DNA of 18,443 nucleotides, taken from the NCBI GenBank assembly GCA_900552905.1, contig USBR01000023.1, positions 1 through 18,443 of the forward strand, in the 5' to 3' direction. Shown here piece after piece: positions 1 to 8,138 of the stretch. Positions within the stretch are counted from its first letter, which is position 1; each line of letters opens with the position of its first letter. Both the position numbers and the translations under genes were made by a program. The notes under the pieces were generated by a model. That model ran no database searches. It worked only from the letters and a program-made list of their open reading frames with translations, and was not told the DNA's origin. The DNA is from an uncultured Succinatimonas sp. GTDB taxonomy: Bacteria > Pseudomonadota > Gammaproteobacteria > Enterobacterales > Succinivibrionaceae.

Positions 1-170
1 TTTTTTTACTATAAATAAGTCTAAGCGTAAATATCAGTAAATAAAAGTAGTGCGTCATTTAAAAATTCGGCCCTGTATAAGTTGCACTTTAACTAATAAA
101 ATCTCAGCGTAATGACAGTTTATAAAAAGCGACTATCATCTTAAGTGGAATATAGATTTTGAGGTTATAA

Positions 171-1325
171 ATGGCTAGATCTTTAAAAGTTACCGTCGCT
201 ATGGATTCATATAAAGGCTCACTGTCAGCATATGCAGCTGGCGAAGCCGTGAAAGCAGGAATTTTACGCGCTTGTCCTCAGGCTGAGGTTTTCAACGTGC
301 CAATTTCCGATGGCGGTGAGGGTTTAATTGCATCTTTAAAGGACAGCTTAATTCCGCAAGGTTATGCTGAAGCTCAACAGTCCGTGATGGGGGCTTATCA
401 GGAAGCAACAGAAGCTGTTTTTTTAAAGAATCATGATAGGGCGCTAGTGGAGATGGCCAGTGTCTGTGGTCTTTACAAATATGAAAGATCAAATCTCAAT
501 GTCTTTAATACCACTACTTATGGTTTAGGTGAGCTCATTTTACATATTTTAAGCCAAGGCATTCATAAAATTACCCTAGGTCTTGGTGGCAGTGCGACTA
601 ATGATGGTGGTGCCGGTATGGCTCAGGCTTTAGGCGCTCAATTTTATGATAAAAGCGGGGTTTTGATGAAAGCTCCGCTACTTTCAGGCGATCTCATCAA
701 GATCGGGCGTATTGAGCTTAAAAATCTCCATACAGATCTCGCTTTATTAGAGCTTAATTGTTGCTGTGATGTGCAAAATCCGATGATAGGGCCTCAGGGA
801 GCAAGTTATATCTTTGCTCAACAAAAAGGCGCTGTAGCGGCAGATTTAGAGCTTTTAGATTTAGGTATGCAAAATTATGTTAAAGCTTTAAAAGAGGCCT
901 TTTTAGAAGATTACTCTAAAGTTTCCGGAAGTGGCGCTGCCGGAGCTATTGGTGGGGGCTTGATGTATTTCTGCAAGGCTCATTTAAGATCTGGAATCGA
1001 TAATGTTTTAGATCTGCTAGGTTTTGATAATTTTGTAAAGCAAAGCGATCTTCTGATTGTCGGTGAGGGACGTACCGATAGGCAGACTCTAAATGGAAAA
1101 GCCCCGGTGGGAGCGGCTTTGCGTGCGCAAAAATATGGAATCCCGGCTATTGCTATTAGTGGTGGTATTGAAGGGGGCATTTCTGAATTTGCTTCGTGCA
1201 ATATTCACGCTTTATTTTCTATCTGTAATGCGCCTTTAGCTTTAGAGGAGGCGCTGAGGCAGGCGTCTGAGCTTTTAGAAGAACAGGCGTATAACGTTAT
1301 GAAGGCAGTGACTCTTTTAAATTAG
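171..1325 (+). CDS. garK: Glycerate kinase, type 2 (GarK/GlxK family)
   Basis: Cytosolic kinase that phosphorylates D-glycerate with ATP, feeding glycerate from glucarate/galactarate, glyoxylate or serine breakdown into lower glycolysis. The 384 residues match the family length of about 380. Family signatures run the full length: the N-terminal MDSYKGSLSA (about 11-20), PISDGGEG (44-51), a glycine-rich GLGGSATNDGGAGMAQALG block in the first third, CDVQNPMIGPQGASYIF in the middle, and VGEGRTDRQTLNGKAPVGA near residue 300. The ATG is supported by GAGG at 161-164. It stands alone on its strand, converging on a transporter gene, and no tartronate-semialdehyde reductase or sugar-acid genes lie beside it, so the source of glycerate cannot be read here. 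GarK and GlxK are not separable by eye. I see no convincing sigma-70 promoter in the 170 bases upstream. Confidence 0.93.
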   Translation: MARSLKVTVAMDSYKGSLSAYAAGEAVKAGILRACPQAEVFNVPISDGGEGLIASLKDSLIPQGYAEAQQSVMGAYQEATEAVFLKNHDRALVEMASVCGLYKYERSNLNVFNTTTYGLGELILHILSQGIHKITLGLGGSATNDGGAGMAQALGAQFYDKSGVLMKAPLLSGDLIKIGRIELKNLHTDLALLELNCCCDVQNPMIGPQGASYIFAQQKGAVAADLELLDLGMQNYVKALKEAFLEDYSKVSGSGAAGAIGGGLMYFCKAHLRSGIDNVLDLLGFDNFVKQSDLLIVGEGRTDRQTLNGKAPVGAALRAQKYGIPAIAISGGIEGGISEFASCNIHALFSICNAPLALEEALRQASELLEEQAYNVMKAVTLLN

Positions 1326-1329
1326 TGAA

Positions 1330-1353
1330 AAAACGCTCCCTAAGGAGCGTTTT
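1330..1353. terminator. Bidirectional intrinsic terminator between garK and the NSS transporter
   Basis: Perfect 10-bp stem AAAACGCTCC / GGAGCGTTTT around a CTAA loop. On the minus strand the stem runs into a longer T tract, so it probably serves the transporter transcript best. It sits 5 bases after the garK stop and can also end garK transcription. Confidence 0.85.
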
Positions 1354-1379
1354 AAATTAAGTCTAAAGCTTTTTAAGTC

Positions 1380-2756
1380 TTAGAACAGGCCAAACTGAGA
1401 CAGCATAATGCAGACAATTAAGGCCGGGCAGACAAAGCGGACTAAGAATAAGAACGGCTTTAACCAAATAAAGCGTACCTTGCCATAAGAGGTAAGCTCA
1501 GTCCACAGCTGACGGGTGGTCAGCTTCCAACCTACGAATAAAGCAGCGCCAGCACCAGTGAGCGGTAATAAGAGCTTAGCGGTGACATAATCAACAAAGT
1601 CAAATAAGCTCATACCAAAGAACTTAGTTTCCCAAGGTCCTAAGGATAAGGAGCAAGCAATACCGAAGGTAGTAGCAAGTACGGTGACATAGATAGCTGC
1701 ACGGTGACGGGTAATACCAAAGGTCTCAGCGACGAAGGCAGTGGATACCTCATGTAAGAAAATGGTAGAGGTAAGAGCTGCCACGAAGAGCAGGACGTAG
1801 AACATCAACGGAGCTAACCAAGCTAAGAATGGTAATGTGCTGAGAGCTGAGTTAAAGACGTTAGGTAAAGCGACGAAGACTAAACCGGCGCCATATTGTG
1901 GCTCCATACCAGCAACAGAGAATACAGCCGGGAAGATGATGATACCGGATAAAACTGCAACTAAGCTGTCCATGACGGCGATGGAAATGGCAGTATTATT
2001 GAGGTTAACATCACGTCTGAAGTAGGAGGCATAGGTGATAAGACCCATACCGATACTCAAGGAGTAGAAGCACTGACCTAAGGCTGATAAGAATACTGAC
2101 GGGGATAGATCTTCAAATTTAAAGGAGAAGATAAATTTATAACCCTCAGTGGCACCCGGCATAAAGAAGGCGAAGATCGCCAGCAGGATCATGATGATAA
2201 ATAAGCCCGGAATTAAGAGCTTAGCGGATCTCTCAATACCGCCTTGAACACCTGAAACTACGACAAAGTGGCACATACCGGAGACAATGAAGAGGCAGAT
2301 CAAAGGCTTCCACGGGTCGGCAATAAAGCTTGTGAAGTGATCGCCAAAGGCCTGAGCGGCATCGGCACTTGCACCCATAGCGACGAAATTACCAACTAAG
2401 GCATCCCAAACGTAATAAAGTACCCAGCCTACAACTACGTTATAGTAGCAGAAGATACTGAAGGCAATGATTACAGATAAAGGACCTATCCACTTCCATA
2501 AGGTATTAGGGGCTAAAACTCTATAGGCATTACCAACGTTTGCACGGGCATGTCTACCGATAGAGAATTCGGAAATTAAGAGAGGAATACCGAAAATAGC
2601 GATACATAAGAAGTAGACTAAAATGAAGGCACTACCGCCATTTTGGCCTGCTTGGGTGGGGAAACGCCAGATATTGCCAAGACCAATTGCAGAGCCGGCT
2701 GCGGCTAACAGACCGCCAATCTTGGTGGCAAAACCGACTCTTGAGTATTTGCTCAT
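1380..2756 (-). CDS. Sodium-dependent transporter, neurotransmitter:sodium symporter (NSS/SNF) family
   Basis: Inner-membrane Na+-coupled symporter with the LeuT fold, probably importing an amino acid or related small amine; the substrate cannot be read from sequence. TM1 carries the family signature GSAIGLGNIWRFP (about 21-33), followed by GGSAFILVYFL. The unwound TM6 region is recognisable in SLSIGMGLITYASYF, and the remainder is 11-12 hydrophobic segments. I chose the ATG at 2756 (MSKYSRVG, 458 residues) because GGAG at 2766-2763 lies 6 bases before it. The longer reading from TTG at 2768 would put its start codon inside or next to that ribosome binding site. The gene follows the flavodoxin on the same strand but has its own predicted promoter and a structured leader. 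Confidence 0.93.
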   Translation of the reverse strand: MSKYSRVGFATKIGGLLAAAGSAIGLGNIWRFPTQAGQNGGSAFILVYFLCIAIFGIPLLISEFSIGRHARANVGNAYRVLAPNTLWKWIGPLSVIIAFSIFCYYNVVVGWVLYYVWDALVGNFVAMGASADAAQAFGDHFTSFIADPWKPLICLFIVSGMCHFVVVSGVQGGIERSAKLLIPGLFIIMILLAIFAFFMPGATEGYKFIFSFKFEDLSPSVFLSALGQCFYSLSIGMGLITYASYFRRDVNLNNTAISIAVMDSLVAVLSGIIIFPAVFSVAGMEPQYGAGLVFVALPNVFNSALSTLPFLAWLAPLMFYVLLFVAALTSTIFLHEVSTAFVAETFGITRHRAAIYVTVLATTFGIACSLSLGPWETKFFGMSLFDFVDYVTAKLLLPLTGAGAALFVGWKLTTRQLWTELTSYGKVRFIWLKPFLFLVRFVCPALIVCIMLSQFGLF

Positions 2757-2766
2757 GTGGTTCTCC

Positions 2767-2797
2767 AAAAAAATACAGCTACTTTTTGGGGTAGCTG
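2767..2797 (-). promoter_or_regulatory. Terminator-like hairpin immediately upstream of the NSS transporter RBS (putative attenuator)
   Basis: Read on the minus strand, CAGCTAC (2797-2791) and GTAGCTG (2782-2776) form a perfect 7-bp stem with an 8-base loop, followed by TA and then seven Ts (2773-2767). GGAG follows at once. This has the form of an intrinsic terminator placed between promoter and ribosome binding site, as in transcription attenuators and riboswitch expression platforms. Function is inferred. Confidence 0.5.
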
Positions 2798-2809
2798 CAG
2801 ATTACTTTG

Positions 2810-2868
2810 AAGCTTTTAAAGCTTGTTAAATATTTGCGGGATCTGAAAAAAAGGCACGTCTTCCCGCA
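2810..2868 (-). repeat. Two inverted repeats in the transporter 5' leader
   Basis: TGCGGGA (2868-2862 on the minus strand) can pair perfectly with TCCCGCA (2841-2835) across a 20-base loop. A near-continuous palindrome, arms AAGCTTT / AAAGCTT, lies at 2810-2824. Together with the terminator-like hairpin they give the ~120-nt leader three potential stems. I do not recognise a known riboswitch class. Confidence 0.45.
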
Positions 2869-2881
2869 CTAAAAATACAAG

Positions 2882-2900
2882 CCTACATTGTCAATGTAGG
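2882..2900. repeat. 8-bp perfect inverted repeat over the predicted transporter -10 region
   Basis: CCTACATT-GTC-AATGTAGG. It overlaps the predicted -10, so it could be a repressor site. Alternatively it is a weak terminator for the upstream flavodoxin: on the minus strand it is followed by a broken T tract. Confidence 0.4.
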
Positions 2901-2915
2901 GCATGTATATGTCAA
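2887..2915 (-). promoter_or_regulatory. Predicted sigma-70 promoter for the NSS transporter
   Basis: Minus-strand TTGACA (2915-2910) is a perfect -35 box, with a 17-base spacer to GACAAT (2892-2887), a 4/6 match to the -10 consensus. Start of transcription would fall near 2880, leaving a leader of about 124 nt. Confidence 0.55.
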
Positions 2916-2938
2916 GCTCTATTTTGCTCTAATGTGAA

Positions 2939-3448
2939 CTATAAGCCTAAGGCAGGTTTAATCATTTCACACCAAGCGTGGATACGCTCGTCGGTAAGTT
3001 CAGGCTGATTATCTTCATCGATAGCTAAGCCGACGAAATGATCGTGATCTAAAAGCGGTAAGGGGCTGGTGAAATCATAACCGGTGGTGGGCCAGAAGCC
3101 GATAAATTTAGCACCGCGGTACTGGAAGGTTTCATAGAGCATACCCATACCATCTAAGAAGGTATCAGGATAACCGACCTGATCGCCGGTACCAAAGAGA
3201 GCTACGGTCTTGCCGTTGAAGTCCATAGCCTGCAGTTTCGGCATGAAGGCATCCCAATCTTCCTGAAGTTCACCGATACTCCAGGTAGAGGTGCCGATGA
3301 TGAGTAAATCATAATCGTTCATGCGCTCGCCGTCCTTACTGATATTGTAAAGGTCGACATTTTCTGCACCCAATTCTTTTACGATTTTCTCAGCAACAAT
3401 TCCGGTAATGCCAGTATAGGTACCGTAAAACAGGGCAATTTTCTTCAT
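2939..3448 (-). CDS. fldB: Long-chain flavodoxin (FldB/FldA type)
   Basis: Small cytosolic FMN protein that carries single electrons in place of ferredoxin, for example to radical or reductive enzymes. The 169 residues suit the long-chain class. The phosphate-binding loop is FYGTYTGITG (8-17), keeping the T-x-T-G-x-T pattern partly but with Ile and Gly where Asn and Glu are usual. The FMN-stacking region is STWSIGELQEDWD and the second loop is GTGDQVGYPDTFLDGMGMLYE. GFWPTTGYDFTSP, LDGMGML and RIHAWCE resemble E. coli FldB more than FldA, whereas HFVGLAIDEDNQPEL resembles FldA, so the paralogue name is tentative. AAGGGA lies about 8 bases before the ATG. It is 182 bases upstream of the transporter on the same strand; read-through is possible. 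Confidence 0.93.
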   Translation of the reverse strand: MKKIALFYGTYTGITGIVAEKIVKELGAENVDLYNISKDGERMNDYDLLIIGTSTWSIGELQEDWDAFMPKLQAMDFNGKTVALFGTGDQVGYPDTFLDGMGMLYETFQYRGAKFIGFWPTTGYDFTSPLPLLDHDHFVGLAIDEDNQPELTDERIHAWCEMIKPALGL

Positions 3449-3503
3449 ATGGTAAATCCCTTAATATTTATTTTAAAAAATAAATCCCTCAACTTTCGTC
3501 GAC

Positions 3504-3509
3504 ATTATA
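3504..3509 (-). promoter_or_regulatory. Candidate -10 box for the flavodoxin
   Basis: A perfect TATAAT on the minus strand about 56 bases upstream of the flavodoxin ATG. No good -35 box is seen at the correct spacing, so an activator may be needed or the match is chance. Confidence 0.3.
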
Positions 3510-3649
3510 TTTAAGCTTAGCGATTTTTTCGCGCTTGTTGCTAACCTTTATCAGGAAATTTCGCGGAGCTCTCATTTATTGATAATTTAAAAAAAGAGAC
3601 AGTACTAAAATAGTTACTAATAATTTAATAAAGCATCAAAGAGGACAAT

Positions 3650-4795
3650 ATGTCAGACTACGTAGTTGATGAATCCCGCTTCATGATTCCAGATGAGCAT
3701 GAGACTGTTACTTGGTTTGCTGAGGGTACCGAATTACCCTTTGGCCTGACTTTTTCTGAGAAATTAGAAGGTCAGGATGTGTGGCAATTATATGCAAGTG
3801 AAGATTCTAAATATTTAATTTTGGCAGTAAAGGAAGCCTTAGGACAGAGATGGCTTGATGAAGGCTTATGCCGTGAAGGTACTTTGTATAAGCTAAATCA
3901 TCAAGGTGAGAATTATTTCCTGTTAATTTCACCTGCCTCGATGCGTATCTGTGAGGTTACCTCCATCCGTGCTAAGGGTTCTTTACACACTGCCTTAGCT
4001 TTTTATAGCGCCATGAAGAATAGCCGTATTCACAATACTGAGGCTAATTTACGTGATGGTTTATACTGCCAGCTTTTATCGGTGATCTTGCCTATCTATT
4101 CAAGCATTCCTAAAGTCTCCGATCGCGCTTTATTCTTAAATATCTTAAGAGGTAAAAACGATCCTGAGAATCTGAGCTCTCCTGAGGAATTACCCGGGGG
4201 CCTGCCATGGTTTATCTGCAAGCAGTTCTTAAAGGAGCACGGTTATGAGCTTAGCGATGCTGAGCTTTACTTACAAAGTGGCGAGAGTGTCGATGACTTC
4301 TTTGAGCTTAAACATCAAGATGCTAATGTCTTAGGCCCGCTCATCATCCACAATCACTATCAGGTTTTTGATACCGATAGCGATAAATACATTTTATTAT
4401 TTGACAGACTGTGGGCTGAGGCTTTGCTCTCAACCACTTTAATCAGCCAAATCAATGTCGCCTCCATCGCTTTAGCCGGTCAAATGGTTTATGCCCTGAC
4501 TTTCAAAAAGCGTGAGACCTTAGAGTGTCTGAGTGATCGTGTTTATGGCTTAGATGAGCACAGTGTCATTGAATTAGCTCAGGCTATCAGAAGAACCCGT
4601 GCTGCCTGCCCGAAAGCGCGTCTTCACGATGCCCTTTATGCTAAGTCTTTAGGCGTATTATTACCGGAATCTTTCTTAGAGAGCGATGTTAATGATGCCT
4701 CTCTCATGCAGAAGATTGCTTGGGATGGACCTTTTGCAATGGCCCCGATCTTAGATGATATCCGTGAGGATGCGGTCTTAATTGCAAAAAGCTAA
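3650..4795 (+). CDS. Hypothetical protein, unrecognised family
   Basis: A 381-residue ORF that I do not recognise. It looks real: AGAGGA at 3640-3645 sits 4 bases before the ATG, no stop interrupts it, codon use (TTA, GCT, GAT, GGT rich) matches its neighbours, and it ends just before a strong terminator. No signal peptide or membrane segment is visible, so it is probably cytosolic. The composition is acidic and Leu-rich, with predicted alpha/beta content; aromatic residues cluster near 30-90. The central part contains a Pro/Gly-rich loop (EELPGGLPWFICKQF) and the C-terminal half has helical, charged stretches. I see no nucleotide-binding loop, metal cluster or helix-turn-helix. It is monocistronic: divergent from the flavodoxin and convergent with the efflux operon, so context gives no functional clue. 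It could be a lineage-specific protein. Confidence 0.8.
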   Translation: MSDYVVDESRFMIPDEHETVTWFAEGTELPFGLTFSEKLEGQDVWQLYASEDSKYLILAVKEALGQRWLDEGLCREGTLYKLNHQGENYFLLISPASMRICEVTSIRAKGSLHTALAFYSAMKNSRIHNTEANLRDGLYCQLLSVILPIYSSIPKVSDRALFLNILRGKNDPENLSSPEELPGGLPWFICKQFLKEHGYELSDAELYLQSGESVDDFFELKHQDANVLGPLIIHNHYQVFDTDSDKYILLFDRLWAEALLSTTLISQINVASIALAGQMVYALTFKKRETLECLSDRVYGLDEHSVIELAQAIRRTRAACPKARLHDALYAKSLGVLLPESFLESDVNDASLMQKIAWDGPFAMAPILDDIREDAVLIAKS

Positions 4796-4815
4796 AGAAC
4801 CTTAATAGAAATGAT

Positions 4816-4839
4816 AAAGCCCCGCAGTAGCGGGGCTTT
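4816..4839. terminator. Strong bidirectional intrinsic terminator between the hypothetical gene and acrB
   Basis: Perfect 10-bp stem AAAGCCCCGC / GCGGGGCTTT with an AGTA loop; a T-rich stretch follows on the plus strand (GTTGTT) and the stem ends in TTT on both strands. It lies 20 bases after the hypothetical gene's stop and 19 after acrB's. Confidence 0.9.
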
Positions 4840-4858
4840 GTTGTTAGTGATTGGCTAA

Positions 4859-7800
4859 TTAGGCTTTGCCCTTAGCCTTAGTGATAGCATCGATCTTAGC
4901 TTGCTGTTCTGCGGCGATCTTAGCTTTTTCTTCAGCCGAGATATACTTAGTGAAATATCTCATGATGAGAACGAAGAAGATCGGCACGAAGAAAATGGCT
5001 AATACGGTAGCGGTGATCATACCACCGATAACGCAGATACCGATTTCGTTACGACCAGCGGCACCGGCACCAGAGCTGAGTGCTAACGGTAATACACCTA
5101 AGATGAAGGCCATGGAGGTCATTAGGATCGGACGGAAACGCAGACGTGAGGCCTGAACTACGGCATCAGATAAGCGCATACCGCGATCATAAAGATCCTT
5201 GGCGAATTCAACAATCAAGATGGCGTTCTTAGCGGATAGACCTACTGTCGTCAATAGACCTACTTGGAAGTAAACGTCATTTGACAGCACTGTTCTTACC
5301 GGCACGTACTGCGTGAGGAGTGCGGCTAAAACTGCACCGACAATACCTAAAGGTACGACGAGCATTACAGCAAACGGAATTGACCAGCTTTCATAGAGAG
5401 CGGCTAGAGATAAGAATACGATGAGTAAGGATACGGCATAGAGCATCGGACCTTGATCACCGGCGAGCTTCTCCTGATAGGAAGCACCGTTCCAGGCAAT
5501 GCTATAACCTAAAGGTAAAACCTCGTTGGCAATACGCTGCATTTCCGCCATGGCCTCACCTGAGGATACACCAGGAGCGGCAGCACCTTGAATATTGACG
5601 GCAGAAACACCGTTAAAGCGCTGTAAGCTCGGCGCACCATAGGTCCATTCGGCGGTAGCAAAGGCACTGAAAGGTACCATCTCACCTAAATTATTCTTAA
5701 CGTACCACTTGTGAAGGTCATTTTCGGTCATACGGGCATCGGCTTCAGCTTGGATATAGACCTTCTTAATACGGTTTCTATCCATGAAGTTGTCGATATA
5801 GGCAGAACCCCAAGCCGTAGATAAGGTGGTATTGATATCAGAAACGGTCAGACCTAAGGACATGGCCTTTTCATAATCAATATTGAGCTTAAGCTGCGGA
5901 CTATCATCCTGACCGTTAACACGCACCTGAGTTAACAGCGGGGACTGCTGTGCGGCGTAGATATAATCGTTACGGACCTGAATGAGCTTTTCATGACCGG
6001 CACCGGCGACATCCTGTAAGTAGAGGTCGAAACCTGAAGCGGTACCTAATTCCGGAATAGCCGGAATATTGAAGGCATAAGCTAAACCTTCACGAATGCC
6101 TAAAAGCGGCATGATGGCGCGGTTAGCAATACTATCAACGTGCTGATCAGCTCTCTGACGTAAGGACCAATCCTTCATCTTAATAAAGCCCATACCCATG
6201 TTTTGGCCCTGACCTGCAAAGGAGAAGCCGGATACGGTCAAGATACTCTCAACATTTTCCTTTTCGGTAATTAAGAAATAATCCTGAATCTTATCTAAGA
6301 CTATATTGGTTTTCTCAGAGGTAGAACCTGCCGGCAAATTGGCCATGGTCATCAAAACACCCTGATCCTCGGTAGGGAGGAAGGAGGTAGGAATGCGCAT
6401 GAAGCAATAGCCTAAGGCAAAGCAGATGACAGCATAATAGAAGAGATGTCTCTTAATCTTGTGGACAATCTTACGAACGTGGTTTTGATAAGCAATAGAG
6501 GTGAACTCGAAGAACTGATTCCACCAAGTTAAAAGCTTACGTACCGGGGACCATAAGGTATCAAACAGACGATTGATAGCGCTAAAGAGGGTCTTTTTCT
6601 CTTCCTTTTTGTCGTTAGGGTTCTCGAGCATGGAAGCGCACAAAGCCGGAGTTAAGATAATGGCGATGAGCACTGACAGCACCATAGCGGAGACAATGGT
6701 GATGGAGAACTGACGATAAATAATACCGGTAGAGCCACCGAAGAAGGCCATCGGAATAAATACGGCAGACAGTACCAAGGCAATACCGATCAGAGCACCG
6801 GTAATTTCCTCCATGGAAATAATGGTGGCCTGTTTAGGATTGAGCTCGGGATGCTCTTTCAAAATACGTTCGACGTTTTCTACCACCACGATGGCGTCGT
6901 CAACTAATAGACCAATCGCCAACACCAAGCCGAACATAGTCAAGGTATTGATCGAGAAGCCGAGGGCGGACATGATGGCAAAGGTTCCTAACAGTACTAC
7001 CGGTACGGTGATTGACGGAATCAAGGTAGCGCGGAAGTTCTGTAAGAACAGATACATGATCAAAATAACGAGGACAACAGCTTCAATGAGGGTATGGAAT
7101 ACCTCGTTGATGGAAACCTCAATAAATTCGGTAGTATCGTAAGGATAAACGAGTTCAGCCCACTCTGGGAAATAAGGCTCCATATCATTGATGAGAGCTT
7201 TAACCTTAGTGGCAGTATCCAAAGCGTTAGCGCCTGAGGACAGACGAATAGCGATACCGGATGCGGATTTGCCGTTGTAACGACCGTTGAAGTTATAGGT
7301 TTCAGCACCAAGCTCAACACGAGCTACATCCTTAAGACGGACCTTAGTACCATCAGGATTTACACGTAAGAGAATGTTTTCAAATTGTTCGACATTCTCT
7401 AAACGCTTCTGACCGGTAATGGTATAGGAATACATCTGACCTGGCATGGCCGGCGTACCGCCTAAGCTACCATAGGTAACCTGAGCGTTTTGAGCCTTAA
7501 TGGCGGCGGCAATTTCAGAAGGTGAAATCTTTAAATTAGCCAGCTTTTGCGGATCGATCCATATACGCATAGCGTACTCAGAACCGAATACGGTCAAGGA
7601 GCCTACACCGTCAACACGGGAGAGCGGCTCTTTGATGGTACTCTCTAAAAAGTCAGAGATGTCATAGTTAGTGTGTTCATCATCCTTAGAGACTAGGGAC
7701 ACAACCATCAAGAAGGCATCGGTAGACTTAGAGACGTCAACACCGTTTTCCTGTACGGAAGTAGGGAGCTGCGACTGAGTCTGCTGCATCTTGTTTTGGA

Positions 7801-8119
7801 CCTGAACCTGAGCAATATCAGCATTAGTACCCGGCTCAAAGGTAATGGTAATTTCAGAGTTACCATAGGAGTCAGAGCTTGCTGACATATACATATAACC
7901 ATCAAGACCGGTCATATTCTGCTCAATGATCTGTGTTACTGAGCGCTCTACGGTAGAGGCGTCAGCACCAGGGTAGGAGGCACGAATAGAAACGGCCGGC
8001 GGCGCAATAGTCGGGTATTGCGAAATTGGTAAGGTCCACACTGCCATCGCGCCGGCAAGCATGATGACAATGGCGATCACCCACGCGAAAATAGGGCGTT
8101 CGATAAAGAAACGAGCCAT
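4859..8119 (-). CDS. acrB: RND multidrug efflux pump inner-membrane transporter (AcrB family, HAE1)
   Basis: Proton-driven drug/proton antiporter that works as a trimer with the adaptor AcrA and a TolC-type outer-membrane channel. The 1086 residues compare with about 1050 in E. coli AcrB. The N-terminus MARFFIERPIFAWVIAI and the first porter domain match the family closely. The proton-relay residues are all present: D407 and D408 in GLLVDDAIVVVENVERI, K964 in GLSAKNAILIVEF, and T1001 in RPILMTS. IPTSFLPTEDQG marks the second half. Extra length lies mainly in the loop after TM6 (about 497-560) and in an Ala/Lys-rich C-terminal tail of about 25 residues. It follows acrA by 19 bases; GGAG lies about 10 bases before the ATG. 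No tolC gene is in the window. Confidence 0.96.
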   Translation of the reverse strand: MARFFIERPIFAWVIAIVIMLAGAMAVWTLPISQYPTIAPPAVSIRASYPGADASTVERSVTQIIEQNMTGLDGYMYMSASSDSYGNSEITITFEPGTNADIAQVQVQNKMQQTQSQLPTSVQENGVDVSKSTDAFLMVVSLVSKDDEHTNYDISDFLESTIKEPLSRVDGVGSLTVFGSEYAMRIWIDPQKLANLKISPSEIAAAIKAQNAQVTYGSLGGTPAMPGQMYSYTITGQKRLENVEQFENILLRVNPDGTKVRLKDVARVELGAETYNFNGRYNGKSASGIAIRLSSGANALDTATKVKALINDMEPYFPEWAELVYPYDTTEFIEVSINEVFHTLIEAVVLVILIMYLFLQNFRATLIPSITVPVVLLGTFAIMSALGFSINTLTMFGLVLAIGLLVDDAIVVVENVERILKEHPELNPKQATIISMEEITGALIGIALVLSAVFIPMAFFGGSTGIIYRQFSITIVSAMVLSVLIAIILTPALCASMLENPNDKKEEKKTLFSAINRLFDTLWSPVRKLLTWWNQFFEFTSIAYQNHVRKIVHKIKRHLFYYAVICFALGYCFMRIPTSFLPTEDQGVLMTMANLPAGSTSEKTNIVLDKIQDYFLITEKENVESILTVSGFSFAGQGQNMGMGFIKMKDWSLRQRADQHVDSIANRAIMPLLGIREGLAYAFNIPAIPELGTASGFDLYLQDVAGAGHEKLIQVRNDYIYAAQQSPLLTQVRVNGQDDSPQLKLNIDYEKAMSLGLTVSDINTTLSTAWGSAYIDNFMDRNRIKKVYIQAEADARMTENDLHKWYVKNNLGEMVPFSAFATAEWTYGAPSLQRFNGVSAVNIQGAAAPGVSSGEAMAEMQRIANEVLPLGYSIAWNGASYQEKLAGDQGPMLYAVSLLIVFLSLAALYESWSIPFAVMLVVPLGIVGAVLAALLTQYVPVRTVLSNDVYFQVGLLTTVGLSAKNAILIVEFAKDLYDRGMRLSDAVVQASRLRFRPILMTSMAFILGVLPLALSSGAGAAGRNEIGICVIGGMITATVLAIFFVPIFFVLIMRYFTKYISAEEKAKIAAEQQAKIDAITKAKGKA

Positions 8120-8138
8120 GAGTTTAACTCTCCGTCAA

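Noticed and set aside
1..170. TTGCAC and TATAAG/TATAAA stretches upstream of garK as a promoter
   Set aside because: No pair of boxes falls at 15-19 base spacing; AT-rich sequence yields such fragments by chance.
2757..2768. Longer N-terminus (four extra residues from a TTG) for the NSS transporter
   Set aside because: That TTG overlaps the GGAG that serves the ATG at 2756, and the family N-terminus fits the shorter form.
3513..3536. Interrupted hairpin AAGC-TTA-GCGA / TCGC-GCTT between the flavodoxin and the hypothetical gene
   Set aside because: Only two 4-bp stems with a bulge, no T tract, and upstream of both genes; too weak to call a terminator or operator.
3579..3611. Possible plus-strand promoter TTGATA ... 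TAAAAT before the hypothetical gene
   Set aside because: The spacer is about 21 bases, too long for a usual sigma-70 promoter.
6813..7142. 109-codon plus-strand frame opposite acrB
   Set aside because: Antisense shadow of the conserved AcrB membrane region; composition reflects the complement of acrB codons.
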